Assembly (NCBI RefSeq): GCF_006438845.1
Contig: NZ_RCZJ01000001.1
Location: forward strand, 868,001-932,000
Reading direction: 5' to 3'
Length of the DNA stretch: 64,000 bases
Source of the DNA: Variovorax ginsengisoli
GTDB taxonomy: Bacteria > Pseudomonadota > Gammaproteobacteria > Burkholderiales > Burkholderiaceae_C
In this document: positions 9,280 to 18,046 of the stretch, one piece after another
Numbering within the stretch: position 1 is the stretch's first letter
How the letters are laid out: each line of letters begins with the position of its first letter
Made by a program: the position numbers and the translations under genes
Notes under the pieces: model-generated
Database searches by the model: none
Told to the model about the DNA's origin: nothing
Seen by the model: the letters and a program-made list of their open reading frames with translations, nothing else

Positions 9280-10047
9280 ATGAGCGACGATGTTTTCGCC
9301 GACCTCGTGTCGCCGGCTGCCTGGCGCACCGTCGACCTGCTGTCCGACCTGCATCTGCAGGCCAGCGAGCCCGCCACCTTCGAGGCGTGGCGAGGCTATC
9401 TCGAGACCACGCCGGCCGATGCGCTGTTCATCCTCGGCGACCTGTTCGAAGTGTGGGTGGGCGACGACGCCGCAGCCCATCCCGGCTTCGAAGCCGAGTG
9501 CGCCGACCTTCTGCGACAGGCGAGCGCTCGCCGGCCTGTGTTCTTCATGCACGGCAATCGTGACTTTCTGGTCGGCGCCGACTTCGCGGCGCGCTGCGGC
9601 ATCACGCTGCTCCACGACCCCACCGTGCTGAATTTGCACGGCGAGCGTTGGCTGCTCAGCCACGGCGACCTGCTTTGCCTGGAAGACGTCGAGTACTTGC
9701 GGTTTCGCGCCCAGGTCCGCACGCTCGGATGGCAGCAGGGCTTTCTCTCGCAGTCGCTCGAAGAGCGGCGCAGGCTGGCCCGCGCGATGCGGACGCAAAG
9801 CGAAGAGAGAAAGTCCGCGCCGGACAAGGTATGGGCCGACGCCGACGCTGGCATGTCGCGCGATTGGTTGCGAAAGGCCGGCGCGCGCACCCTCATCCAC
9901 GGCCACACCCACCGGCCCGCCGAACACGCGCTCGGCGATGGCCTGCAACGCATCGTGCTCAGCGATTGGGACGCCGCAGCGCATCCACCGCGGGCGCAGG
10001 TGCTGTGCCTGTCGGCCACCGGCGCACGGCGCGTCGACGTGCGCTGA
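9280..10047 (+). CDS. lpxH: UDP-2,3-diacylglucosamine diphosphatase
   Basis: Hydrolyses UDP-2,3-diacylglucosamine to lipid X, the fourth step of lipid A synthesis, at the inner membrane. The 255-residue product has the metallophosphatase metal motifs in order: LSDLHL (about 21-26), LGDLFEVWVGDD, MHGNRDFLVG, SHGD and HGHTHRP. These hold the two Mn ions. The length is close to the family's usual 240-250. It is tightly packed after ppiB (19 bases) and before the peptidase gene (13 bases). Confidence 0.95.
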   Translation: MSDDVFADLVSPAAWRTVDLLSDLHLQASEPATFEAWRGYLETTPADALFILGDLFEVWVGDDAAAHPGFEAECADLLRQASARRPVFFMHGNRDFLVGADFAARCGITLLHDPTVLNLHGERWLLSHGDLLCLEDVEYLRFRAQVRTLGWQQGFLSQSLEERRRLARAMRTQSEERKSAPDKVWADADAGMSRDWLRKAGARTLIHGHTHRPAEHALGDGLQRIVLSDWDAAAHPPRAQVLCLSATGARRVDVR

Positions 10048-10060
10048 CCCGGGCGCGCCG

Positions 10061-10852
10061 ATGTTGAAGTGGTTACGTGGCCTGCGCGCCGCCCCTGTGC
10101 TTCCAGACGCCGCATGGCAAGCGGCACTGGCGCGTTATCCGTTTCTGGTGCAGCACGACGCCAGCGACGACGAGCGCCTGCGCACCATGGCGGCTGAATT
10201 CCTGCGCGACAAAGAATTCCACGGGGCGCACGGCTTCGTCATCACCGACGAAGTGGCGCTGGCGATCGCGGCGCAAGCCGTGCTGCCGGTGCTGCACCTG
10301 CCCGGTGGGTTGGATTGGTACGGCGATTTCGTAGGCATCGTGGTCCACCCCTCCGAAGTCGTGGCGCGCCGGAAGACCATGGACGAGGCCGGGGTGGTTC
10401 ACGAATACGACGAAGTCGTCGCCGGCGAGGCGATGGAGCGGGGACCGGTGATGTTGAGCTGGCAGGACGTGCTGGCCGGCAGCCTGACGGCCGACGTGGG
10501 CTACAACGTGGTGGTTCATGAGTTCGCCCACAAGATCGACATGCGCGACGGTGTGGCCGACGGTTGCCCCACCCTGCCCGCCCGATTCGCCGGCACGTCG
10601 AGCGCCCGCGAGGCGCGCGCTGCATGGACCGACGTCATCGAGCCGGCGTACCAAAGCTTTCGAGAACAAACCATCGTGGCCGAGCGCTTCGGCGGCGAAG
10701 CGCCGTGGCTCGACGCCTACGGCGCCGAGTCGATCAGCGAATTCTTCGCAGTGGCCTGCGAGGCCTACTTCGTGAACCGTCTGCGTTTCGGGGAGGAGTT
10801 CCCTGCGCTCTGCGCACTGTTCGACGCCTTCTTCAGGCCAGAAAAGGCCTGA
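10061..10852 (+). CDS. MtfA-type zinc-dependent peptidase
   Basis: The 263-residue product belongs to the MtfA (DgsA/Mlc anti-repressor) family. The gluzincin motif HEFAHKID lies near residue 152, and a downstream glutamate in SISEFFAVACEAYF provides the third metal ligand. E. coli MtfA is a zinc aminopeptidase that binds and inactivates the glucose repressor Mlc; a Mlc partner has not been shown in this lineage, so the regulatory role should not be assumed. The start at ATG 10061 yields the family-typical MLKWLRG. It is convergent with the DUF349 gene. Confidence 0.88.
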   Translation: MLKWLRGLRAAPVLPDAAWQAALARYPFLVQHDASDDERLRTMAAEFLRDKEFHGAHGFVITDEVALAIAAQAVLPVLHLPGGLDWYGDFVGIVVHPSEVVARRKTMDEAGVVHEYDEVVAGEAMERGPVMLSWQDVLAGSLTADVGYNVVVHEFAHKIDMRDGVADGCPTLPARFAGTSSAREARAAWTDVIEPAYQSFREQTIVAERFGGEAPWLDAYGAESISEFFAVACEAYFVNRLRFGEEFPALCALFDAFFRPEKA

Positions 10853-10862
10853 AGAAGGCGTC

Positions 10863-10879
10863 GCACGCGCGACGCGTGC
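10863..10879. terminator. possible bidirectional terminator hairpin
   Basis: A perfect 7-bp inverted repeat GCACGCG/CGCGTGC with a 3-base loop lies between two convergent genes. No T run follows on either strand, so intrinsic termination is uncertain. Confidence 0.35.
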
Positions 10880-10888
10880 GGCCCCGGC

Positions 10889-13759
10889 TTATTTGCGCAG
10901 CAGCGCCTTCAGTGCGTTCTGCAGGCGGCGCGCAGTGGCTGCGTCGTGGGGCGAAGCCAGCACCTTGCCAGCATCTTCACCCCAGGTCTGCACAGGGGCC
11001 GGATCGCCGCGCTTGGTCAGCAGCTTGAGCTGCAGCGCACGGCGTGCGTCGAGCTGATCGGCCGGCGTGGGCACCTCGGCGGCCATCTCCAGACGCAACA
11101 GCGCTTCACCCGCTTCGCCAGCGGCCGGCTTGGCCACCGCCTGGGTCCAGGCGCTGCGAACCGCCGGGCTCACCGCGCGACCGAGTTCCTGCACGCTGGG
11201 CAGTTGTGCTGCGTCGCGCTTTTCCCAGGCGCTCAGCAGGTGCGTCAGCGCCTCGCCGTGCGCTTGCGCCGCCAGCTTGCGCAGCGCCAGATCGGCGCGC
11301 TCGAGCGCTTCGCGCTGGGCACGGAATGCGGCATCGCCCAGCCGGGGTCCCCGGTCTTCGAAACGCGGCGGACGGTCGCCGAAACGGCCCCCACCCGGCG
11401 CGCCACGGTCACCACCTGGGCCACCGGGACGCGGGCCGCGGTCGTTCGGACGGCCACCCGCGCCCGGACCGCTTCGGCTGTCGCGCCGATCGCCGAAGCG
11501 GCCGGCCGCTGCCGCCGGCTCGGCCTTGCGGCTGCCCGGACGGTCGTCGCCGCGCCGCGCAGCCACCACCGGCTTGGGCGCCGGTTTCGGTGCGACCGCC
11601 GGCGCAGCGACGCCGCTGTTGTCGCCTTCGTCGGCACGGGCGCCGGCATCGGCGCTGCCGACCGGGGCGACCAGATCGCCGGCCGGGGCCGGGCTGGCAG
11701 CGACATCGCCTGCGTCTTCCGGCGCGTCGGCGGTAACAGGCGCGGGCGCGTCGGTTTCACCCGGCACCGGTTGAATCTGGGCGCCTTCGCTGAATTCGGC
11801 AGCCGCCTGGCCGGGCGCGACGACCTCGGTCGCGCCGACGGCAGGACCGTCGGCTTCGCGCTTGGACGGTGCAGGCGCAGGTGCGGGCGGGCGGGCCTCG
11901 CCACGGATCGCCGCCTCGAGCTGCGCCACCGCGGCGCGGATCTTCTGCACGTCGCCAGTGGCATTGGCTGCATCGAGCGCCTTGGACGCGTCGAGCACGT
12001 AGCGGTCGTGCTCGCTCATGGCCGACGACGCCTTCTCGCGCTCGCTGGTCTTGCGATTGAAGGCATCGTCGATGGGGGCGCGGAAGGCGTCCCACAACTT
12101 CTGTTCCTGGCGGCGATCGAGCGGCACACCTTGTGCCTCCGCCTGCCAGCGCTGCTGCAGCGCCTTGACTGCGTCGATGCGCAGCATCGGCTGGGCACCG
12201 AGTTCGACGGCCTCGGCGATCATGGCTTGCCGGCGTTCCAGGCTGGCGCCCTGAGCGCTTTCGAGCGGCTCGCGCGCCGCACCGAAGGCCTCGTTCCACA
12301 GCGGCTGCAATTCGGCGAAAACCTTCTCGCCCACATGGCCGGCATCGCGCCAACGGTCGGCGAACTGATGCAAGGCGCGGTTGTGCGCCTTCAGGTCGCT
12401 GCCCGCAGCGTGCTCGACGGCCCAGGCCTTCACTTCCTCGATCAGCGCCACCCGGTGCGCACGGTGCTCGGCAGCGTCGGCTCGCACCTTGTCGAGCCAC
12501 GCTTCGACCACCTTGTGGGCCTCGTTGCAGGCTTCGTCGAAGCGCTTCCACAGCGCATGGTTGGGCACGCCGCCCTGGTCGGCCTGCTTCCATTGCTCGC
12601 GCAGGGCCCGCAGCGATTCCTGCATCTTGCGGCCACCGAGCGCTTGGCCTTCAGGACGCTTGAGCAGGCCTTCGGCCTTCGCCACCAATTCTTCGCGCAC
12701 CTTGTCGGCACTCCAACGCTGCCAGCCTTCGAGTTCGCCCGCGGCCACCAGCGCGGCGTGCACGCGCGCCTCCAGCGGCGCTTCGACGAGCTTGCCGTGC
12801 TCCTTCAGCACGGCACGCAGCGCGGCGGCGGCGCCGGCGCTGGCCTTGCCATGGCCTTCGGCGGTTTCCTGTTCGAGCTTGGTCAAGGCAGCCTCGACGG
12901 CCGCCTGCGCCGTGGCGCGCTTTTCCGGGTCGACCTTCGGTCCGGCGGGCTTGGCCGGGGCCGCAGTCGCTGCCGCCGTGGTGGACGCCTCGGTCGGCAG
13001 GCCACGCGCAGCGCGCAATTCGTCGGCCCACACGGGCACAGGTGGCAGGGGCGCATTCGCATCCGCGGCGGCCGTCGAGGCCTGCGCCAGGGCGCCGTGA
13101 AAGGAGTCGGACACCACCAGCAACTGCGCCTTGGACGCGTCGAGCTGCGGCGCGAACTTGGCGTCGAGGCTGCTCCAGTTGGCGTCGGCGGTCAGCTCGG
13201 CGGCCTGCTGCTGCCAATGCACGACATCGGCGCGCAACGCTTCCTCAGCGGCCTGCGCGTCGCGCCAGCCCTTTGTAGACAGCACCTCGAAGCGCTGGGC
13301 CAGCAAGACGGCGGCTTCACGCTGGACCTGGGCACGATGCTGAAGGTCTTCGATGCCCTTGACGCGTTCGGCCAACTGCACCTTGAAACCGGCCAACGGC
13401 TCGCGAGACAGCGGTGCGCCCGCTTTCGCGGCATCGCGCTGCCAGGCGAGCGCATCGGCGATGTTGAGCTTGGTTTGGGCCAGCAGGGCCTCGGCCTTCT
13501 GCGCCCACTCCGCAGCGATCGCCTCTTGCCCCTTCGCGCGCTTGAGCTCGTCGAGCTTTTCGCGCAGGAGACGCGCAGCGCCCTTGTCACGCCCGCTCAA
13601 TTCCTTGAATACCTCCTGCATCTGTTCTGGCGAGGGGCTCTTCGCCAGCCACTCGCGGATGCGCTGCGCGCGCTCTCCGGAAGTGGGCGCGGTAAAGGCG
13701 CCGCCGGTGAGCGTGTCGAGGGACTGGAGGTCTTGGTGCTTGGAGGAATTAGAGGTCAC
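10889..13759 (-). CDS. large DUF349-repeat protein with an Arg/Gly-rich tract
   Basis: The 956-residue product starts at GTG 13759. It is mostly long alpha-helices. DUF349 units are visible in the middle, for example around LREQWKQADQGGVP/LWKRFDEACNEAH and LQQRWQAEAQGVPL. DUF349 proteins are poorly understood; some relatives are linked to nucleic-acid or ribosome-associated functions. After an Ala/Pro-rich linker, residues about 735-808 are an Arg/Gly/Asp-rich disordered tract with repeated RFGDR- and GDRG-like units, followed by a final helical domain. No signal peptide or membrane segment is seen, so it should be cytoplasmic. It is a single-gene unit. Its function is unknown. Confidence 0.85.
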   Translation of the reverse strand: MTSNSSKHQDLQSLDTLTGGAFTAPTSGERAQRIREWLAKSPSPEQMQEVFKELSGRDKGAARLLREKLDELKRAKGQEAIAAEWAQKAEALLAQTKLNIADALAWQRDAAKAGAPLSREPLAGFKVQLAERVKGIEDLQHRAQVQREAAVLLAQRFEVLSTKGWRDAQAAEEALRADVVHWQQQAAELTADANWSSLDAKFAPQLDASKAQLLVVSDSFHGALAQASTAAADANAPLPPVPVWADELRAARGLPTEASTTAAATAAPAKPAGPKVDPEKRATAQAAVEAALTKLEQETAEGHGKASAGAAAALRAVLKEHGKLVEAPLEARVHAALVAAGELEGWQRWSADKVREELVAKAEGLLKRPEGQALGGRKMQESLRALREQWKQADQGGVPNHALWKRFDEACNEAHKVVEAWLDKVRADAAEHRAHRVALIEEVKAWAVEHAAGSDLKAHNRALHQFADRWRDAGHVGEKVFAELQPLWNEAFGAAREPLESAQGASLERRQAMIAEAVELGAQPMLRIDAVKALQQRWQAEAQGVPLDRRQEQKLWDAFRAPIDDAFNRKTSEREKASSAMSEHDRYVLDASKALDAANATGDVQKIRAAVAQLEAAIRGEARPPAPAPAPSKREADGPAVGATEVVAPGQAAAEFSEGAQIQPVPGETDAPAPVTADAPEDAGDVAASPAPAGDLVAPVGSADAGARADEGDNSGVAAPAVAPKPAPKPVVAARRGDDRPGSRKAEPAAAAGRFGDRRDSRSGPGAGGRPNDRGPRPGGPGGDRGAPGGGRFGDRPPRFEDRGPRLGDAAFRAQREALERADLALRKLAAQAHGEALTHLLSAWEKRDAAQLPSVQELGRAVSPAVRSAWTQAVAKPAAGEAGEALLRLEMAAEVPTPADQLDARRALQLKLLTKRGDPAPVQTWGEDAGKVLASPHDAATARRLQNALKALLRK

Positions 13760-13796
13760 TGCGCGCTGATCGTTGTCGGATAGAAGGAAAGCGAAG

Positions 13797-13816
13797 GCGC
13801 CGGCAAAGGCCGGCGC
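13797..13816 (-). terminator. possible terminator of the DUF748 gene
   Basis: A perfect 8-bp repeat GCGCCGGC/GCCGGCGC with a 4-base loop lies in the 93-base gap downstream of the DUF748 gene. The minus-strand tail is CTTCGCTTTCC, only moderately T-rich. Confidence 0.5.
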
Positions 13817-13852
13817 ACTCCGCCATTTTCACCGACCCGCGGCCATTTCCGC

Positions 13853-16800
13853 TCAACGGCTCGCGAGATTGAGTTCGGCGCCGGGTTTCCAGTCGGCTGC
13901 AGACGGGTTGGTGCGCACCGCACCAAGGAACAGACGCTCACTCGGCAACTGCTTGCCCAGCAGGTAATCCCGCACCACGGCGCCTCGCTCCACGGCCAAC
14001 TGGCGGATGGATTCTTCGTTCACGGTCAGGCCGGCCAGCAGCAGATCTTCCATCTCTTTGACGGAAAGGTCTTTGGCCAGGCCGATCAGATTGCGCGGCT
14101 TGGTGATGTCGGCGCGCTTGTACACGGCTGTGAGCAGTTCGGGGTATTCGGCATCGGTCAGCGGCGCGACTTCGGCTGCATTGCCGCCCGCGCGCGCGGC
14201 CACCCGGCGCTTCTCCGCCTGCAGCAGTTGACGAAGGCGCTGGCGCTTGGCGGCCTCGCGCTCCTGCTCGAGACCGGCCGTGCCGACCACCGTGAGCTGC
14301 AGCGCGGGGCGGTCGGTCAGTGCCTTGGCGACCTTGTCGAGATTTTCCTTGGCCGCGGGAGACAGCGCCGCGCTGCCCGGCTCGAAGGCAATCGCGCTCG
14401 TTTCACCGGCACCGCCGCCACCGAAGCCGCCGGTCAGCAGGCTGAACGGTGCGGTCACGGCCTTGACGATGAGGTTGCCGAGTGCTTTGAAAATCAGCGA
14501 GCCGATGCTGAACTGTGGATCGTTGAGCGAGCCGGTGAGGGGCAAATCGACATCGATCACGCCGTTGCGGTCGGCCAGCAACGCGACGGCCAGCTTCACC
14601 GGCAGGCTGGCCGGGGCGCCCTGCACTTCGTCGCCAAACCGCAGTTGATTGAGCACCAGCTTGTTGGCAGCGGTAAGCCGGCCCTCGGGGGTGATCTTGT
14701 AGTTCACGTCCATGCTGAGCTTGCCGCGCTCGATGCCATGGCCGGCATAGCGCACGGCATAAGGCGTGAGCGGGGCCAGGTCGAGGTCGCGCATCTTGGC
14801 CGTGATGTCGAGTTCGAGCGGCTTGGCCAGCGGATTGATCTTCCCGAAGATTTCGAGCGCTGCCGTCTGCTGCGCCTTGCCGCGCAGTTCGAGGTCGGCC
14901 ATCGCCGGCTTGTCGGACGCGAAGGCACTGAGCTTGCCCGTGAGCTCGCTCAAGTCGGCGGAATAGTTGGGCTTGACGAACAGGTCGGTGAAGTCGATCT
15001 TGCCGTTCACCAGGCTCATTGGCCCGAAGCGGATAAGGGGCGCTGGGCCCCCAGGTGCCGGCGGCGCGGTTGCGGCTATGGGGTCGGTGGCGGGGCCTGC
15101 CGGCAGCGGTTTGGCGGTGGTGGTGGTTCCGCCGCCCAGATTGCGACGCGTATCGACTTCTTTGGCGGCGGCGCTCGCATCGGCTTCCTGCTGCGCCTTC
15201 TTGGTCAGGTTCTGCAGATTCAGGCGCCCTGTAGGGTCGACGATCACGCGCGCGAAGAAATCGGTCAACGTCGTCTCGCGCACGTCCACCGACAGGGGCG
15301 CGCCCGGCGCCATGCCCACCTGCATGCCGCGCAGGCTCAGCGTCTTCCAACTGAGCAGTTGGCTATTGCCACGCTCGAGGCCGGGCGCTTCTGATTGCGT
15401 CAGCGAGGCGCTGTTGGCGCGGAAATCCTCCAGCGCCGAATCCCCTGCAAGCTGCAGACTCGGGCCCGCCGGAAGCGCAGCGTAGCGCACGGTGCCGCGG
15501 TAGCTGGCGAACGCGCGGCGCAGATCGATGTTCAGAGCGTCCGCGTAGTAGGTCTTGAAGGCATGCGCGGGAAACGCCGCGACTTCGAGACGGCCCTCCG
15601 CCGCCAACGGCTTGAGCACCACCGTGCCCTTGTAGTCGAAGCGGCCTGGGTCGGCGCGTCCCGCCGCGATGCGGCCCGACAGCTGCAGCGGCGACGCGGT
15701 CGCCGAGCCGGGCGAGACCTTCTGCGCATTCAGCTTGAGCGCGGTGATCTCGACCGCCACCGGCGACGCACTCGCCTTGTCGGCATAGGACACCGTTCCG
15801 CCTTCCACGGCGAGGGTGCCGATGCTGAGCTTCCAGGGCTGGGTATTGGCGCCGGGTGCCGGCGTGGACGCCTCGGCGGGCTTGGGCGCGGCAACCTTCG
15901 CGGCGTCCTGGCTCGTGCTCTCGGCCGGTGCGCGAAGCCAGCGTTCGAACATCCAGCGCTTCTCGTTGTCGCGCTCGATCCGCACTTTGGGGTTGGTCGC
16001 GGTGAACGATGCGATCGCTAGGGTGTGCTGGGTCATGTCGACCTCGGCATCGACCAGTTCGAACCGGCCCACGCTGGCCAGCGCCGTCTTGGCCTGGGTC
16101 AGCGCCAGGCCGTCGGCCGCCAGGCGCCGTGCCTTGAACTTGAGGCTGGGCGCGTTCCAGGCAACTTCGATTTCGCCGCTCAGCTTGCCATCCAGCGTCG
16201 GCTGCAGGCTCTGGGCGAGGTACGGTGCGGCGAGCGACAGCGGAATCCCATCGAGGTCAGCCTGCACGTTGGCCACCTTGTCGGTGGCTTCGCCCCGGAA
16301 CTTGAGGCTTGCACCGGCAACTTGCGTGGACCCACTGAAACGCGCCGGCTTCTCCATTGGCCAGGCGACGGCGGTGACCTCGACGGCCAACTGCGTGAGG
16401 TCGACGGCAGCGGCCGGCTGCGTGGTCTCGTCGCGCCAGCCGATCTGACCGCGGCTCAGCACGAACTTGTCGACCGCAATACGCAGCGGCTTCTTCTCGG
16501 TGGCGGGCGCGGTCGCCGCGCTGGCGGGCGCCTTGGGCGCGGTGACCTTGTCCACAGCGCCCGTCGAAGGATCGGTGGCGAGCAGGTTCAGTTGGCCGGC
16601 GCCGTCGCGCGCCACTGAAAGTCGAGGCGCTGCCAGGACCACTTCGCCCAGATGAACGACGCCCTCGAGCGGCCGCACGTCGGCCAACGTGACCTTGAGG
16701 GAATCGAACCCGAGCAGGTCGCGTCCCCTGGCATCGGCCAGTCGTGCCTGGTGCGCTTCGAGCGTTCCGCTGATCTGGAGACCCGCGGTGGCGGCACGTT

Positions 16801-17584
16801 CGAAGTCGATCTTCAAATCGGCGTCGAGCAGGCCCGCTTGCAGCTTGACAGGCAAACCTGCGGGGAGATAGCCGAGGTACGGCGCGAGGTCGAGCCCCTT
16901 GAAGCTCAGCTGCGCATCGGTCTTGCGGCTCTCCGCGAACGGCGTGGAAAAGGCGGTGGAGTCGAAGGCGCTGCCGTTGAGCTTGAATGCCAGCTTCGGC
17001 TCTGTCTTGACCTCGCGCTGGGACGCCAGGTTGCTCAGGAAGGGAACGTCGAGCACGAGGTCGCGCAGCTCATGCTTGCGCTTGACGGTCTGATCGTCGA
17101 AATCGACCGTGCCCTCGGACACGCGGATGTTGTAGATGGCGAAGCGCGCCGGTTCGCCAGGCGGCGCGGCCGGCGTGCTGGAAAGTTTGGCGATGATGTC
17201 GTCGATGTCGTACTTGCCATCGGCCAAGTGCGTGAGCCGCAAGGCCGGGGCTTCGACCTGTACCGCATCGATCACCGGCGCCAGGCGCAGCAAGGATTGG
17301 AGCTCGGCGTCGACATAGATGCGACGCACGGCGAGTTGCGATTGGCTGCCGTCAGCCGTGGCGACCCGAAAATCGCTCAGAGCAAGCTCGAGTGACCAGG
17401 GTTTGAAGTCGATCTTGCCGATCGTCACCTGCCGGCCCAGCTTTTCGCTGGCGATCTTCTGCACCTGGCTTTTGGCGATAGGCGGTACCGCCAGCCAAGT
17501 GATGACCCAAAGAACCAGGAGGGCCAGAACGGCCGTGCCGCCTCGGCGGACCCACTTGTTCTGTTTCAGCGAAGCGGCATTCAT
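13853..17584 (-). CDS. DUF748 (AsmA-like) envelope protein
   Basis: The 1243-residue product has one N-terminal membrane segment (AVLALLVLWVITWLAVPPIA, about residues 18-37) followed by a very long periplasmic region. Its opening after the membrane segment, KIASEKLGRQVTIGKIDFKPWSLELAL, is typical of AsmA/DUF748 proteins. Such proteins form long beta-groove structures (TamB/YhdP-like) thought to carry lipids between membranes. The C-terminus has an OmpA-like stretch (FEPGSAALSPAAKENLDKVAKAL), usual for this family. ATG 17584 was preferred to 17641 since it puts the membrane helix near the N-terminus. Alone on its strand here. A lipid-transfer role is inferred from the family. Confidence 0.87.
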   Translation of the reverse strand: MNAASLKQNKWVRRGGTAVLALLVLWVITWLAVPPIAKSQVQKIASEKLGRQVTIGKIDFKPWSLELALSDFRVATADGSQSQLAVRRIYVDAELQSLLRLAPVIDAVQVEAPALRLTHLADGKYDIDDIIAKLSSTPAAPPGEPARFAIYNIRVSEGTVDFDDQTVKRKHELRDLVLDVPFLSNLASQREVKTEPKLAFKLNGSAFDSTAFSTPFAESRKTDAQLSFKGLDLAPYLGYLPAGLPVKLQAGLLDADLKIDFERAATAGLQISGTLEAHQARLADARGRDLLGFDSLKVTLADVRPLEGVVHLGEVVLAAPRLSVARDGAGQLNLLATDPSTGAVDKVTAPKAPASAATAPATEKKPLRIAVDKFVLSRGQIGWRDETTQPAAAVDLTQLAVEVTAVAWPMEKPARFSGSTQVAGASLKFRGEATDKVANVQADLDGIPLSLAAPYLAQSLQPTLDGKLSGEIEVAWNAPSLKFKARRLAADGLALTQAKTALASVGRFELVDAEVDMTQHTLAIASFTATNPKVRIERDNEKRWMFERWLRAPAESTSQDAAKVAAPKPAEASTPAPGANTQPWKLSIGTLAVEGGTVSYADKASASPVAVEITALKLNAQKVSPGSATASPLQLSGRIAAGRADPGRFDYKGTVVLKPLAAEGRLEVAAFPAHAFKTYYADALNIDLRRAFASYRGTVRYAALPAGPSLQLAGDSALEDFRANSASLTQSEAPGLERGNSQLLSWKTLSLRGMQVGMAPGAPLSVDVRETTLTDFFARVIVDPTGRLNLQNLTKKAQQEADASAAAKEVDTRRNLGGGTTTTAKPLPAGPATDPIAATAPPAPGGPAPLIRFGPMSLVNGKIDFTDLFVKPNYSADLSELTGKLSAFASDKPAMADLELRGKAQQTAALEIFGKINPLAKPLELDITAKMRDLDLAPLTPYAVRYAGHGIERGKLSMDVNYKITPEGRLTAANKLVLNQLRFGDEVQGAPASLPVKLAVALLADRNGVIDVDLPLTGSLNDPQFSIGSLIFKALGNLIVKAVTAPFSLLTGGFGGGGAGETSAIAFEPGSAALSPAAKENLDKVAKALTDRPALQLTVVGTAGLEQEREAAKRQRLRQLLQAEKRRVAARAGGNAAEVAPLTDAEYPELLTAVYKRADITKPRNLIGLAKDLSVKEMEDLLLAGLTVNEESIRQLAVERGAVVRDYLLGKQLPSERLFLGAVRTNPSAADWKPGAELNLASR

Positions 17585-17823
17585 CGGCCGAGTGTGCCGC
17601 AATTGGGGCGTCCTCCAGAGCGCAGAGCGACCAGACCACAAGTCCCGTCAACTATGTCGCGCTGCCCAGCCGATAAATCTCGATGTACTGAACTTCGCTC
17701 GGATTCAACGGTCGATTCGATCGCGCGGAGCCAGCCTCGGTGCGATTGATGGCTTGCGGTCCAGCGAGCAACGGAAGGCGGTTAAACTGCGCCGTATCGA
17801 AATATAGAAGTGATTCTTTATAG

Positions 17824-17852
17824 TTGACCGGATATTTAGACGCTTCTAAAAT
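17824..17852 (+). promoter_or_regulatory. strong sigma-70-like promoter
   Basis: A -35 box TTGACC (17824-17829) and -10 box TAAAAT (17847-17852) are separated by exactly 17 bases, close to consensus. The nearest downstream gene on this strand is the lytic transglycosylase at 18047, which implies a leader of nearly 190 bases. The 462-base gap 17585-18046 holds this promoter and the palindrome described separately; no gene could be supported in it. Confidence 0.7.
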
Positions 17853-17856
17853 CCGG
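17828..17856. promoter_or_regulatory. 12-bp interrupted palindrome covering the promoter (candidate operator)
   Basis: CCGGAT-A-TTTAGA, a CGCT spacer, then TCTAAA-ATCCGG: both 6-base blocks pair exactly, with one unpaired A in the left arm. The repeat runs from the end of the -35 box through the whole -10 box, so a dimeric protein bound here would block polymerase. Confidence 0.6.
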
Positions 17857-18046
17857 ATCGCCCGCGGCAAACCTCACACGCCGCCGGTCTTTCATATCCG
17901 CCGCCGAATACTTTCGGCTTCATCAGGCGGCAGCGCTTCTTCTGATCGCGCTCGCCTGATACCTACCAATCCAGCGCAGTCGTCAGAACTTCATTGCCCC
18001 GTTTCCGCGGCGTCGAGGTTCAGTCGCCGCAAAGAAAGGAAGAGCG

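Noticed and set aside
10946..13783. 945-residue open frame on the plus strand opposite the DUF349 gene
   Set aside because: It is an antisense shadow caused by high GC; it has no recognisable domain and the sense protein has clear DUF349 repeats.
17652..17870. 72-residue minus-strand frame in the DUF748/transglycosylase gap
   Set aside because: It runs across the promoter and palindrome and shows no motif, so a coding role is not supported.
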